64,000 bases of DNA from G965276765 sp965276825 (lineage in GTDB: Bacteria; Actinomycetota; Acidimicrobiia; Acidimicrobiales; Palsa-688), in the NCBI GenBank assembly GCA_965276825.1, contig OZ255630.1:124001-188000 (forward strand), in the 5' to 3' direction. Below, in pieces: positions 24,448-32,672 of the stretch (position 1 is the first letter of the stretch; the number at the start of each line of letters is the position of its first letter). The position numbers were made by a program, and so were the translations under genes. The notes beneath the pieces were generated by a model, which saw only the letters and a program-made list of their open reading frames with translations, was not told where the DNA came from and did not search any database.

Positions 24448-24794
24448 TATCTCGGCTGTCGGCGGTCGAGCTCCGCCCCGAAGAAAGTCGCCGCCGCCTT
24501 GAGGATCTCGTTCGCCCGGCGCAGCTCCTTCACCTCACGCTCGAGGTCACGCATCCTCGCCCGCTCATCAGTCGTCAGGCCCGGCCGCTCACCGGCGTCG
24601 GTCTCCGCCCGGCGCACCCAGACCCGCAGCGTCTCGTGGTTGATCGACAACTTCGCCGAAATCGACTCGATCGCTTTCCACTGCGACGGGTACTCGCCCT
24701 GATGCTCGAACACCATCCGCACCGCCCGCTCCCGCACCTCCCGCGGATACGGCGGACGGCCCCTCCTGCTGCCCTTGACCTCGTCTGCCATCAC
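24447..24794 (-). CDS. IS3-family transposase OrfA (helix-turn-helix subunit)
   Basis: Protein of 115 residues. Helix-turn-helix (YPREVRERAVRMVFEH, AIESISAKLSINHETLRVWV) followed by a leucine-zipper-like coiled coil (DLEREVKELRRANEIL), as in other OrfA proteins that bind the inverted repeats. It ends by overlapping OrfB by one base. Confidence 0.92.
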   Translation of the reverse strand: MMADEVKGSRRGRPPYPREVRERAVRMVFEHQGEYPSQWKAIESISAKLSINHETLRVWVRRAETDAGERPGLTTDERARMRDLEREVKELRRANEILKAAATFFGAELDRRQPR

Positions 24795-24856
24795 TCCATC
24801 CTCTCAAGGGAAAGAGCAGTCACCAGACCCGGGGCGGTTCACCCCCGGTAGGCGCT

Positions 24857-25477
24857 TTATGGCCCGGGAGAGTCTTGAGGCGGTTTGGGGGCGGTAGCGA
24901 TCTGGCTGTGGGGTACCGCCGAGGCGCTGACGCCTGGCTCGGAGGGCGCCTCGGCCCTGTATGCGTGTGGACGCGGGGACGCCGGACTAGGGGGATGGCC
25001 GGTACGGGTCGTGAGCTCGTCCCGGATGCCGGTGATGGTGGCTTGCTGATGGTCGGCGTCGGCTCGGAGCTGGGTGGCGGTGTTGCGGTACCAGTCGAGG
25101 TCCGTGATTGCCTGGGCATGGTGGAATCGGAGCTGGGCGAGGGCATCCCGGTCGACGGTCTTGGCATCAGCGATCAGGGTCTCCCACCGGGCGGCTGGGT
25201 CGCCCGGCGCCAGGGTCGGGTGGTGCGCTCGGAGTTGGTGGAGCTCGGCGGCAAGCCCGGCTCGCTGGTCGCCGCGGACGCTGTGGTGACCGAGGCGGGT
25301 GGCGTCGAGGGCGGTTTGGATGCTGGCGATCCGGGCGGCGGCTTGTTGTTCGGCGATGACGATCTGGCGGGCTCGGCCCTGCGCCGGCCCCACGGCAGTG
25401 AGAGAAGCCGTCGATGGGATGGGGAACCCGTGGGGAAGATGGTGGGGAACTACGTGGCTGCCCCCGTGGGGAACCAC
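24857..25477 (-). CDS. Hypothetical coiled-coil protein next to the IS
   Basis: Open frame of 206 residues. The middle (QIVIAEQQAAARIASIQTAL, LAAELHQLRAHHP, DALAQLRFHHAQAITDL) is strongly helical with Ala, Gln, Arg and Leu repeats; the C-terminal 50 residues are Pro/Ser/Thr-rich. It resembles C-terminal tails of conjugation- or plasmid-related proteins in actinobacteria, but nothing specific is recognisable. The stop lies 16 bp from the IS end. Start uncertain; the region upstream of about residue 35 looks less coding-like. Could be the tail of a larger lost gene. Confidence 0.4.
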   Translation of the reverse strand: MVPHGGSHVVPHHLPHGFPIPSTASLTAVGPAQGRARQIVIAEQQAAARIASIQTALDATRLGHHSVRGDQRAGLAAELHQLRAHHPTLAPGDPAARWETLIADAKTVDRDALAQLRFHHAQAITDLDWYRNTATQLRADADHQQATITGIRDELTTRTGHPPSPASPRPHAYRAEAPSEPGVSASAVPHSQIATAPKPPQDSPGP

Positions 25478-25539
25478 GAACTCGGTCGAAGGGGCCGGCG
25501 GAGCTGATCACCCGTCCTGCCTGGTGGCCGTTCGGTTGT

Positions 25540-26246
25540 TCAGGCTTCGAAGATCCGCCGGAGCCAGCGCGCCCGGGCGGCGCGTGCGTCTTGGGATAGT
25601 TGGGCGTGGGGAGCGAGGATGTCGAAGCCGTGGAACCCGCCTGGCCACACGTGGAGTTCTGCGACGCCGCCGGCGTCGCTCACCCCGGCCACGACGACCT
25701 GGTCTGGATCGATACCGAGTTTGCGGGCATGCTCGGCTGTCCACACCAGCCCGGCGTAGCAGTCGTCGAATGGGGCGGGGTGGGGGGACTCCGGCGCCAG
25801 TCGGTAGTCCACCGAGATGACTGCGCAGGACAGTTCCTGTGCCAGGTCGATCATGTCTGCCATGCCGAGCCGGTTGTCCCCGATGACCATTCCGCCGCCG
25901 TGGACGTAGTAGATGGCTCCGGTTGGGATGCTGGTGGCGGTGGGGCTGCAGATGAGCAACGGCACCCCCGGGGCGCCCGCCGGCCCGGGGATGACCCGCT
26001 CGGTCACGGCGTACGCGCCGCCGCGGTGCAGATCCTCCTCGCCCGGCGGGGCGGTGCGGCGGCCTGGCGCAGGGCCAGGAGCATGTCCACCGTCAACGCC
26101 GACGGGACGGCCTGGTTGATCGCGGCCAGCACCGGGATCAGCTCCGTGTCGAACGGCGGCGGCGGGCCGACGGTGAAGGCGCGCCCAACCGGAGACGGCG
26201 AGGCTGGGCCGGGGGTGGTGGGGGAGGTCGTCGGCGCCGGGTCCAT
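25540..26246 (-). pseudogene. Alpha/beta-hydrolase (HSL-type esterase), frameshifted and internally deleted
   Basis: The N-terminus (FDTELIPVLAAINQAV, DMLLALRQAAAPP; start ATG 26246) is in one frame. Near 26035-26055 a one-base shift is needed to enter the frame with IYYVHGGGMVIGDNRLG (HGGG oxyanion motif) and VISVDYRLAPESPHPAPFDD. The strand before the nucleophile (QVVVAGVSDAGG) then runs straight into VAELHVWPGGFHGFDIL, the end with the catalytic histidine, so about 90-100 residues including the Asp region are missing. Cannot be functional. Its start overlaps the stop of the upstream hydrolase gene (TGATG), so the two once formed an operon. Confidence 0.75.
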
Positions 26247-27241
26247 CACAGGCTGTCTTGGTAGAAGGCGGTGAGCCGGTCCACGGCCTGATCGACGTAT
26301 TCGGGTTTGTCGTAGAGGTCGTAGTGGCCGGCGCCGTCGATGACGAGCAGGTCACGCGCGTTTCTGGCTCGTTCGCACAGCAGCAGACCGTCGTGGTAGG
26401 AGCCGGTGGTGCCGATCCTGCCGCCCACGATGACCTGCAGGGGTTGGGTCAGGAGTTCGCCGACGAGATGGAAGGCGTCGTAGCCAATGAGCGCTGCGGT
26501 GCTGCGGAACAGCAGGCGGTTCGTGGAGTGCTCGTTGTGACCGCGTGGGGTGCGGTAGAAGTCGACGGCGTCCAACACGTCGCGGTCGGTGATGCCTGCC
26601 GTCTGCGCCTGCTCGGGCGTGTCGGGGATCCACGGTTCGCGGCGAGGCGCGCCACTGCGGGCCTCGACGGTGCGCTGCGCGCCGACCGCTTCCAGCGTCT
26701 GGACCACAGCGTCAGGTGCTGAGGCGGCTTGGCGGAAGGCGCGGCCGATGTTCACGCTGACGACCGTTCCTACCGCTTTGATCCGGTGGTCGGTCATCGC
26801 GGCGCTGATGGTGTAGCCACCGCCCGCGCAGATGCCGAGGATGCCGACGCGCTCGTCGTCGATGTAGTCGAGTGTGGTGAGGAAGTCGACGGCGCTGCGC
26901 AGGTCTTCGACTCGGACGGCCGGGTCTTCGAGGTCACGGGGCTTCCCGCCGCTCTGGCCTTGATGGGAAGGGTCGAAGGTGAGGGCGATGATCCCTCGGT
27001 CGGCGAGCCTCGAGGCGTAGTTGGCGCCGATCTGCTCTTTGACGCTGCTGCCGGGCGTGCCGAGGACCAGCGCGGGATGCCGCGCCTGCTCGTCGAAGTC
27101 GGCCGGCACCCAGAGGTCACCGGCGATGTCGATGCTGCCGTTCGGGAATGACACAGTTTTCCGTTCGGATGACAGGGTCTGTCCTTTCAGGCTGGGGACT
27201 GGGCGCGTTGATGCTCGGTCAGCGGTGGGAAGTGGTTCCAC
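26246..27241 (-). CDS. Alpha/beta hydrolase, dienelactone-hydrolase-like
   Basis: Protein of 331 residues. Shows IAGDLWVPADF, a GTPGSSVKEQ oxyanion region, FDPSHQGQSGGKPR, a nucleophile elbow GICAGGGYTI with cysteine rather than serine, and the terminal DGAGHYDLYDKPEYV with the catalytic histidine. The Cys elbow is shared with dienelactone hydrolases and with a group of YcjY-like hydrolases. GTG 27241 is the only upstream start. Divergent from the MarR gene, which probably controls it. Substrate unknown. Confidence 0.83.
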   Translation of the reverse strand: MEPLPTADRASTRPVPSLKGQTLSSERKTVSFPNGSIDIAGDLWVPADFDEQARHPALVLGTPGSSVKEQIGANYASRLADRGIIALTFDPSHQGQSGGKPRDLEDPAVRVEDLRSAVDFLTTLDYIDDERVGILGICAGGGYTISAAMTDHRIKAVGTVVSVNIGRAFRQAASAPDAVVQTLEAVGAQRTVEARSGAPRREPWIPDTPEQAQTAGITDRDVLDAVDFYRTPRGHNEHSTNRLLFRSTAALIGYDAFHLVGELLTQPLQVIVGGRIGTTGSYHDGLLLCERARNARDLLVIDGAGHYDLYDKPEYVDQAVDRLTAFYQDSL

Positions 27242-27244
27242 GAC

Positions 27245-27303
27245 CCGCTTTGGTATGATCTACTGTATGTACTGTTCTGGGCTAGTGCAAGTCTGTACGA
27301 CTT
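27245..27303. promoter_or_regulatory. Divergent promoter/operator between hydrolase and MarR genes
   Basis: AAGTC-TGTAC-GACTT (27289-27303) is an inverted repeat with five-base arms just upstream of the MarR ribosome site, and ACTGT is directly repeated with nine-base spacing around 27262-27275. This is the expected place for MarR autoregulation. Promoter hexamers are not clear. Confidence 0.4.
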
Positions 27304-27325
27304 TTGGGAGGAGGGATGTGATCAG

Positions 27326-27886
27326 ATGCCCGACGTGAGCGCCGCCAGCGTCTGGCGGCTCAACCATCGTGTGCTGACGAGTGTGTTGAACGACTGCATC
27401 ACAGACTTCGAGGCGCTCGGTCTCGAGTCCAAGGAGTTCTTCGTGCTCGCCGAAGTTGATGAGTGTCGATACCCCGCTGCGGTGGCGAGTCGGCTGGCGA
27501 CTCCGAAGGCGAGTGTGACGGTGTACCTCAAGACGCTCGAAGCTGCTGGGCTGATTCGTCGCGAGATCGACAACGATGACCTACGGCGGCACCGCCTCGT
27601 TCTCACCCCGCGCGGCAGCAAGACGCTGCAAAAGGCACAAACGACTTTGGCCGACGCGTTCCAGGGATGGCTCGCTGCTCTCGACACGGCGGAGCGCGCC
27701 GAGTTTCAGCGCCTCCTCGAGAAGGTGCTCGATAGAGCGGTCAACGCAGCCACCGACGAGCGAAACACCCCGGCGGGAGCGACCAACGCCGACAGCGGAC
27801 TACACGGACGGGCTTCAGCGGCCGGCAGGAATAGCGACGACAGCGGTCACCACCGACGAACCAAGACCAGTGCCTCGAATCGCTGA
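27326..27886 (+). CDS. MarR-family transcriptional regulator
   Basis: Protein of 186 residues. Winged helix: DFEALGLESKEFFVLAEVDE, YPAAVASRLATPKASVTVYL, KTLEAAGLIRREIDNDDLRR, HRLVLTPRGSKTLQKAQ (about residues 25-110), then the dimerisation helix. A polar C-terminal tail of about 40 residues (Asn/Ser/Gly/His-rich) is longer than usual. GGAGGAGGG lies upstream of the ATG. Probably controls the divergent hydrolase genes. Confidence 0.88.
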   Translation: MPDVSAASVWRLNHRVLTSVLNDCITDFEALGLESKEFFVLAEVDECRYPAAVASRLATPKASVTVYLKTLEAAGLIRREIDNDDLRRHRLVLTPRGSKTLQKAQTTLADAFQGWLAALDTAERAEFQRLLEKVLDRAVNAATDERNTPAGATNADSGLHGRASAAGRNSDDSGHHRRTKTSASNR

Positions 27887-27904
27887 CCGTCGGTGCGTCG
27901 GGGA

Positions 27905-28606
27905 TTAGGACTTTTCGGATCCTGTCGTACCCGGCACGACCGGGTGGATTTCGAGGCGGCTGCATGCTGCGAGGTCGGCCACGATCCGCTGGGTGTCGGT
28001 GGTGTTGGGGGGTGTCACGAGGAAGGCGTTGAAGGTGGCGCAAGAGGTGGCGGGGTAGGGGGCGACATCGGTGTCTTCTGCCATGGCAGAAGCGGTGTCG
28101 CCTGGTGCCAGGTCGAGCACGGGGGGTGTCGAGCCGGTGACCCCGCCCAGGTAGCCGCGGAGGCGGCGTGCCGCCGGCAGGTTCTGACCGGTCGGGATCA
28201 GACCGTTGATGCCGGGGTAGCCGGTCAGTGTGCATGTCTGCGAGCTGATGTTGCGGAAGGTGAAGACCACCTGTTGATGGCCGAGGCCGCCCCCGCCGCC
28301 GTGGCCGAGGCCGATCGCGAGTTGTGGGCCGCTGCAGGCCACCGGCTGGGCCGCGGTGGACGTCGGGGCGGTGCTCGTGGCCGGCGCTGTCGTCGCGCCT
28401 GGCGATGTTGTCGGAGTGGGGGGTGTTGTGGTGGAGGGTGTGCCCGGTCCGGCTGGCGTCGACGTGATCGCTGTCGGCGGCGTCGTGGCCGGCCGTGACG
28501 GTGTCGCAGCTGGCGTGCTGGTCCCGCATGCTGCGACGCTCAGCATGGCTGCGACGAACCCGACGGCTCGAGCACACAGGGCTCGTAGATGCACTTCTTG
28601 CTCCAT
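27905..28606 (-). CDS. DUF4232-type lipoprotein
   Basis: Protein of 233 residues. N-terminus with a hydrophobic segment and lipobox LSVAAC (Cys27), then about 60 residues of Thr/Pro/Ala linker, then the domain ACSGPQLAIGLGHGGGG, HQQVVFTFRNISSQTCTLTG, YPGINGL, VLDLAPGDTASA seen in actinobacterial cell-surface lipoproteins of unknown role. ATG 28606 gives the signal peptide. The same frame stays open upstream to 28861 through a remnant of another gene; that part is not expected to belong to this protein. Confidence 0.78.
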   Translation of the reverse strand: MEQEVHLRALCARAVGFVAAMLSVAACGTSTPAATPSRPATTPPTAITSTPAGPGTPSTTTPPTPTTSPGATTAPATSTAPTSTAAQPVACSGPQLAIGLGHGGGGGLGHQQVVFTFRNISSQTCTLTGYPGINGLIPTGQNLPAARRLRGYLGGVTGSTPPVLDLAPGDTASAMAEDTDVAPYPATSCATFNAFLVTPPNTTDTQRIVADLAACSRLEIHPVVPGTTGSEKS

Positions 28607-28861
28607 GGTTTCGGGCGACGTGGGTGCGCCGCCGACAGAAAACGTAAACGAGGCGGACCCGTGCTCGACGTCAGGTGAGACCGCGGCTTCGTGGTGCCAG
28701 GCCGCGAAGAAGTGATCGAGTGCCCGCGTATGCCGGCGTCGGCCGCCACACAAGTCCCATACCCGCTCGGCTGAGGCGGCCAATTCGACGCGGTATCGGT
28801 GGACGCGTGGTGCGCCCCGGAAGATCGTGTCGTCAGTTGGGTAGAGATCGTGCCAGGCCAT
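28607..28861 (-). pseudogene. N-terminal remnant of an SRPBCC-family protein, in frame with the lipoprotein
   Basis: MAWHDLYPTDDTIF and HRYRVELAASAERVW match the start of START/SRPBCC-type polyketide-cyclase-like proteins; after about residue 36 the similarity is lost. Reading continues without a stop into the lipoprotein gene, so it appears that a deletion joined the beginning of one gene to the leader of another. Confidence 0.45.
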
Positions 28862-28864
28862 CGT

Positions 28865-29400
28865 TCAGGGGATAAGGGCGAGCTTGCCGCCCGGATGTCC
28901 GGCCCGGAGGATGCTGAGGGCCTCGCGAGCGGAGACGAGCGGGAACGTCTGGGACATCGGCACCGTCAGGGCGCCGTCGGCGGCCATGTGAATCAGGCGT
29001 TGCCGCTGGTCATTGCGGTAGGCGACACTCGTCCGCTCCATGTCGTTGAGGTGACGGAAGCCGAGTTGGCCGGCCCTCTCGGCGTTGGCGATCGTCACGA
29101 TCCGGTCACGGTCGGTGCCAGTTCGACCGAGACGTCGATGGCTTCGTCCGTGCCGACGCAGTCCGAGGCGACGTCGATGCCGCCGGGGGCAGCGGCGCGC
29201 ACACGGTCGATCAAGCCGGGACCGTAGGCCACCGGTTCGGCACCGAAGCGGCGGCCCAGGTCGGGAAACCGGCGACCGCCGCCGGGGAACCCCGCGACTG
29301 CCTACCGGGGAGAGTCTCACGGCCGCTGACAGAACACGATGGCGACACAGCTGAGACTGTCGGCGTGGTCCTCCCACCCCGCCGGTGCCGGAGTCGATGG
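28865..29400 (-). pseudogene. Medium-chain dehydrogenase (quinone oxidoreductase type), broken
   Basis: The C-terminus (RIVTIANAERAGQLGFRHLN, GALTVPMSQTFPLVSAREAL, RAGHPGGKLALIP) is typical of zinc-independent MDR proteins. The upstream part, LGRRFGAEPVAYGPGLIDRV and GGIDVASDCVGTDEAIDV, is in another frame and needs a one-base correction near 29105. The nucleotide-binding SGTGGVG lies further upstream, again in a different frame, and the N-terminal half is gone. 29401-29568 shows nothing recognisable. Confidence 0.6.
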
Positions 29401-29568
29401 TGTGGTCGGAACGGATAAGGGTTCCACTTGCCAGGGCACGCACGCCCAACCTCAGGTTTGGCCGCGGTCTGCGTCCAGGCGGTCCGTCCGTTGGCCCCGA
29501 ATCGCGGGGACTTCGGACGTAGCCAGTGACGAGTGGAGGGTCCCTGCCGGTGAACGCCTGGGCGCTGG

Positions 29569-30078
29569 TCAGCTCGACTGGGGACTCCGTCGTGCCGTGC
29601 CGGTGAGGCGGAGGGCGCCACGCTTGACCCGTAGGCGCAGGCTGACGAGGGTTGAGCGCCGCAGGTCGTCTTTGCGGGCTTGCATTCGCCGGCCCAGGTC
29701 CTCGAGGGCGGAAGCGCCCAACGCCTGGGCTTGGGGGAACATGTCGCTTTCTTCTTCGCCGGCGTGATGGTCGAGGACGGCTTTGAGACCGGCGACCTCG
29801 ACGTCGAAGGCGGCGCTGTCCAGGTCTGTTCGCACTACTGCGGCGAGCTGATCGTCGATCTGGCGGTGCTCGGCGTGGGAGACGGCGACGAGAGGGCTGA
29901 CCTGGAACACCGCCGGGTAGAAGAGCTCGTCCTCGATCTGGGTGTGGACCGCGATTTCCTCGACCAGTGTCTTGAGGTAGCTGCGTCGCTCGGTGACGGT
30001 CACATCATGTCGTTCGAGCTGGCTGAGGAGGTGGCGGAGCACGTTGTGGTCATCGATCAGTAGCTGGTCACCGTGCAC
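29569..30078 (-). CDS. Hemerythrin-like HHE domain protein
   Basis: Protein of 169 residues. Four-helix HHE pattern with the di-iron ligands: IDDHNVLRHLLSQLERH, HTQIEDELFYPAV, SHAEHRQIDDQLA and DHHAGEEESDMFPQA. Such proteins bind O2 or NO, or serve in iron or redox homeostasis. GTG 30078 overlaps the end of the Rieske gene by 11 bases, implying coupled translation; a longer frame to 30315 would lie wholly on top of it. A basic C-terminal tail of about 30 residues is additional to the domain. Confidence 0.88.
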   Translation of the reverse strand: MHGDQLLIDDHNVLRHLLSQLERHDVTVTERRSYLKTLVEEIAVHTQIEDELFYPAVFQVSPLVAVSHAEHRQIDDQLAAVVRTDLDSAAFDVEVAGLKAVLDHHAGEEESDMFPQAQALGASALEDLGRRMQARKDDLRRSTLVSLRLRVKRGALRLTGTARRSPQSS

Positions 30079-31030
30079 TGTCGGCTCCTTCGCGCTGCGG
30101 TTCGGGGTCGGAGGTGGGCCCGGGGGATCGTCGCCGGACCTCGACGTGGCCGTCGCGGATCTGGACGTCGAAGCACGGTAGGGGTGCGGTGGCCGGGCCG
30201 CGGACCGGGGTGCCGTGGTCGAGATCGAACCGAGAACCGTGCCACGGGCAGACGAGGCCGTCTCGGTAGAGCCATCCCTCCGCCATCGGGCCCCCGAGAT
30301 GGGGGCAGTGTTCACTTACGGCGTAGACGACATCCCCTCGACGGACGAGCACGACGGCGACCTCGTCGGCCACGAAACGGCAGGGTTTGCCTTCGGCGAG
30401 GTCGTCGAGGGGAGCGACGGGGGTGAACTCGCGCAGGCGGAGCCCGTCGCCGACGAGCTCGGGCCGGTCGGAGTGGTCGACCCCGAGTCGGTGACGGTAG
30501 ACGAGACTGCCTCCGAGGTAGCTGCCGGCGATGGTCAGCGCATAGCCGGCGGCCGCAGTGAGCCGGCCCAGCCCTCGCTGACCTCGGCGGCGGGCCACCC
30601 ACGACGCGCTGAACAGGCCGAGCGCGGCGGTGTTGAACACACCGTGGACCATGCCGGCGCGACGGGCCCGATCCTGGGAATGCTGCCAGTCGGTCAGGCC
30701 GGCCGCGGCGGCACCCAGCCCGCCAACAACCCCCACGCCGACCGCCGCCCTCGCCGTGTCCGCGAAACCGTCGGCCCCGTGTCCCACCATGTCGAGCCCG
30801 TCCAGGATCAGCGCAACCGTCCAAGCCCCCAACGGAATGTCGGTGAGCACCGAGTGCAGTGGATGTCCGAGCCACCTCCCGTGCAGGAAGTTCGCCACCG
30901 GCTCGTTCCGGGCGCCCAGCAGGTTCATGGTCAGCGCAAAGCCGTGTTCCACCTTGTAACTCGGGCCGTCCAACCACTCCTGGTCCTCGATGAAGCCCAC
31001 CGACCGCTCAACGAAACCACCTGATGTCAT
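30068..31030 (-). CDS. DUF2231 membrane domain fused to a Rieske [2Fe-2S] domain
   Basis: Protein of 320 residues. N-terminal region with four membrane helices carrying HPLHSVLTDIPLGAWTVAL, the signature of DUF2231 proteins, then a C-terminal Rieske ferredoxin domain with both ligand motifs, CPHLGG and CPWHGS (Cys-x-His and Cys-x-x-His pairs). Suggests a membrane-bound electron-transfer protein. ATG 31030 chosen; another start lies at 31063. It overlaps the hemerythrin gene, so the two products probably act in the same redox or oxygen-related process. Redox partner unknown. Confidence 0.87.
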   Translation of the reverse strand: MTSGGFVERSVGFIEDQEWLDGPSYKVEHGFALTMNLLGARNEPVANFLHGRWLGHPLHSVLTDIPLGAWTVALILDGLDMVGHGADGFADTARAAVGVGVVGGLGAAAAGLTDWQHSQDRARRAGMVHGVFNTAALGLFSASWVARRRGQRGLGRLTAAAGYALTIAGSYLGGSLVYRHRLGVDHSDRPELVGDGLRLREFTPVAPLDDLAEGKPCRFVADEVAVVLVRRGDVVYAVSEHCPHLGGPMAEGWLYRDGLVCPWHGSRFDLDHGTPVRGPATAPLPCFDVQIRDGHVEVRRRSPGPTSDPEPQREGADSAR

Positions 31031-31108
31031 GACCGAGGCATACCCGTTGCGACCCCGGGCCAAGACGCGAAGGCGGGGTGGGCATCTCCCCGTTGTCCGG
31101 ACGGGTGA

Positions 31109-31996
31109 TTATGAAGCTTGACGGTACTGCTGCTCCCACTCGGTTGGCGGTATGCCGTTGAGGGTGGTGTGAAGCCTGGACGTGTTGTACCAGTTGATCC
31201 ACCGGAAGATGGCCCGACGAGCCTCGGCCCGGGTGGAGAAGATCTGTCCTTGGAGACATTCCCGCTTCAGGCTCTCCCAGAAGCTCTCGGCCACCGCGTT
31301 GTCCCAGCAGATACCGGTCTTTCCGACCGAGGGGCGCAGCTGGCGGGCCTGGCAGAAGTCCAGGTAGTCGTTGGCCGTGTACTGGCTGCCCCTATCGGCG
31401 TGGGCGATGACACCAGCCACAGAGTGGTCGCCACCTCGGGCCGCGACGGCCATTCCGAGGGCGTCGAGGACAAGTTCGGTGCGTATGTGGTCGGCCATCG
31501 AGTAGCCCAGCAGGCGGCGGCTGCCCAGGTCGAGCACCGAGGCCAGATACAGCCAACCTTCCCCGGTGGGGATGTAGGTGATGTCCTGACACCACGCCAC
31601 ATCAGGCGCTCCAGGCGCGAAGCGCCGGCCGACGAGATCGGGGATCACATAGTCGTCAGGGCCGGGGAAGGTGGTGCGGATGCTGCGACGCCGGAACCGG
31701 CCGGCTATGCCGTGCAAGCGCATCAGACGGGCCACCCGCTTGACGTTGACGACCAGCCCGGCGTGACGCAACGCCTTGTACATGCGCGGCACCCCGTAGT
31801 TGCCATCCGCGGCGTCGAACAGCTCGCGCATCAACGCCACCAGCTCGGCCTCGGCCAGCTGACGCTCCGTCGGCCCGGCCGCCTGGCGGGCCGCCCAGTC
31901 GTAGTAGCCCGACGTTGACACCCCGACCGCCTCGCACGCCACCGTCACCGGGAACCCGGCTGCCTTCTGATCATCGACACCCACGTAGCGGGTCAC
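31109..31996 (-). CDS. IS3-family transposase OrfB
   Basis: Protein of 295 residues with the HTH_21 region (MRELFDAADGNYGVPRMYKA, LRHAGLVVNVKRVARLMRLH) and a DDE core: Asp in VAWCQDITYIPTGEGW, Asp in VIAHADRGSQYTAND, Glu in WDNAVAESFWESLKRE, and the ending WINWYNTSRLHTTLNGIPP. GTG 31996 overlaps the OrfA stop (GTGA), as expected for an element that makes an OrfAB fusion by frameshifting. Confidence 0.92.
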   Translation of the reverse strand: MTRYVGVDDQKAAGFPVTVACEAVGVSTSGYYDWAARQAAGPTERQLAEAELVALMRELFDAADGNYGVPRMYKALRHAGLVVNVKRVARLMRLHGIAGRFRRRSIRTTFPGPDDYVIPDLVGRRFAPGAPDVAWCQDITYIPTGEGWLYLASVLDLGSRRLLGYSMADHIRTELVLDALGMAVAARGGDHSVAGVIAHADRGSQYTANDYLDFCQARQLRPSVGKTGICWDNAVAESFWESLKRECLQGQIFSTRAEARRAIFRWINWYNTSRLHTTLNGIPPTEWEQQYRQAS

Positions 31997-32316
31997 AGTG
32001 TCGACGTCTCTTTGATCCAGAAGGCCAGAGATCGTTTGAGCAGATCTCGTTCCATCCGCAACTGCGCGTTCTCCGCTCGCAGCTCGACAAGATCAGACCG
32101 GTCATCCGCGGTCAGCCCCTGGCGGTCACCCCGCTCGATCCGCTCCAGGCCGACCCAGTTACCGAGCGTCCCCGGATTCACACCGACCGCTCGACCCACC
32201 TCGGCGATAGGACGGCCCTCGTCGAGCACCATCGCCACCGCGTCTCGCCGGAACTCCGGCGGGAACTTCGAAAGACGACCCCTCGCAGTGGTCCTCTCCT
32301 TGTTGGACATGGACAA
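31993..32316 (-). CDS. IS3-family transposase OrfA
   Basis: Protein of 107 residues: helix-turn-helix FPPEFRRDAVAMVLDEGRP, IAEVGRAVGVNPGTLGNWV, then a coiled coil with VELRAENAQLRMERDLLKR and the typical end SLAFWIKE. Binds the terminal repeats as part of the transposase. Confidence 0.92.
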   Translation of the reverse strand: MSMSNKERTTARGRLSKFPPEFRRDAVAMVLDEGRPIAEVGRAVGVNPGTLGNWVGLERIERGDRQGLTADDRSDLVELRAENAQLRMERDLLKRSLAFWIKETSTL

Positions 32317-32348
32317 CCTCCTATATGAGATGTCCGTCCAACGGGGGG

Positions 32349-32665
32349 ATGCTCAGGGACGTCGCGGTGAACGTGGGCGGGGGGGACACCGAGCGGGAGA
32401 CGGGGCCTGAGGGGTGTTCGATTCTGTCGGGCGAGGCGGAGAAGACGGGCCCGGTTGAAGCGTTGCACGGCGATGCAGGGCACGTTGGTGACGATGAGGT
32501 AGAGCTGGATGAACGCGACCGCGTCGGGGGGATTGAACAGCGCGCAGGCCGGCCCGCAGGCAAGGGCCAGCCAGTGAGCCAGTTCTCCTCGACAGGTTTC
32601 GGTCGCGAACCGGCCCAGGTAGGCTCGATCCCTGCCGGCCAGGCGGCGTTTGGAAAACCCGTTAG
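32349..32665 (-). pseudogene. Glycosyl-diaponeurosporenoate acyltransferase-like fragment
   Basis: Reads GFSKRRLAGRDRAYLGRF, ATETCRGELAHWLALA, NPPDAVAFIQLYLIVTN, VPCIAVQRFNRARLLRL, which matches the C-terminal part of the CrtO-like acyltransferase family of staphyloxanthin-type pathways. The N-terminal part is missing; the fragment ends near 32665, where a different gene fragment begins on the other strand. The 3' side runs without a stop into the IS at 32348. It is therefore cut at one end by a rearrangement and probably at the other by the IS. Confidence 0.55.
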
Positions 32666-32672
32666 GGCAGTA

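Larger units (their letters stand above)
23487..24841 (-). mobile_element. IS3-family insertion sequence, complete (1355 bp)
   Basis: Bounded by 28-bp inverted repeats with three mismatches: 23487-23514 and 24814-24841, both beginning TGAACCGCCCCGGGT at the outside and ending TGACTGCTC inside. Flanked by CCCC on the left (23483-23486) and CCCCC on the right, consistent with a 3-4-bp target duplication in a C-run. It carries orfA and orfB in the order and overlap expected for IS3 elements. Both open frames are intact, so it may be active or recently inserted. Confidence 0.9.
31088..32348 (-). mobile_element. IS3-family insertion sequence, second type
   Basis: Carries an intact orfA/orfB pair different from the element at 23487. 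Imperfect terminal inverted repeats: CCCCGTTGTCCGGAC at 31088-31102 against CCCCGTTGGACGGAC read inward from 32348 (two mismatches). No target duplication could be recognised, and the exact outer bases are uncertain by one or two positions. Total length of about 1.26 kb is normal for the family. Confidence 0.82.
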
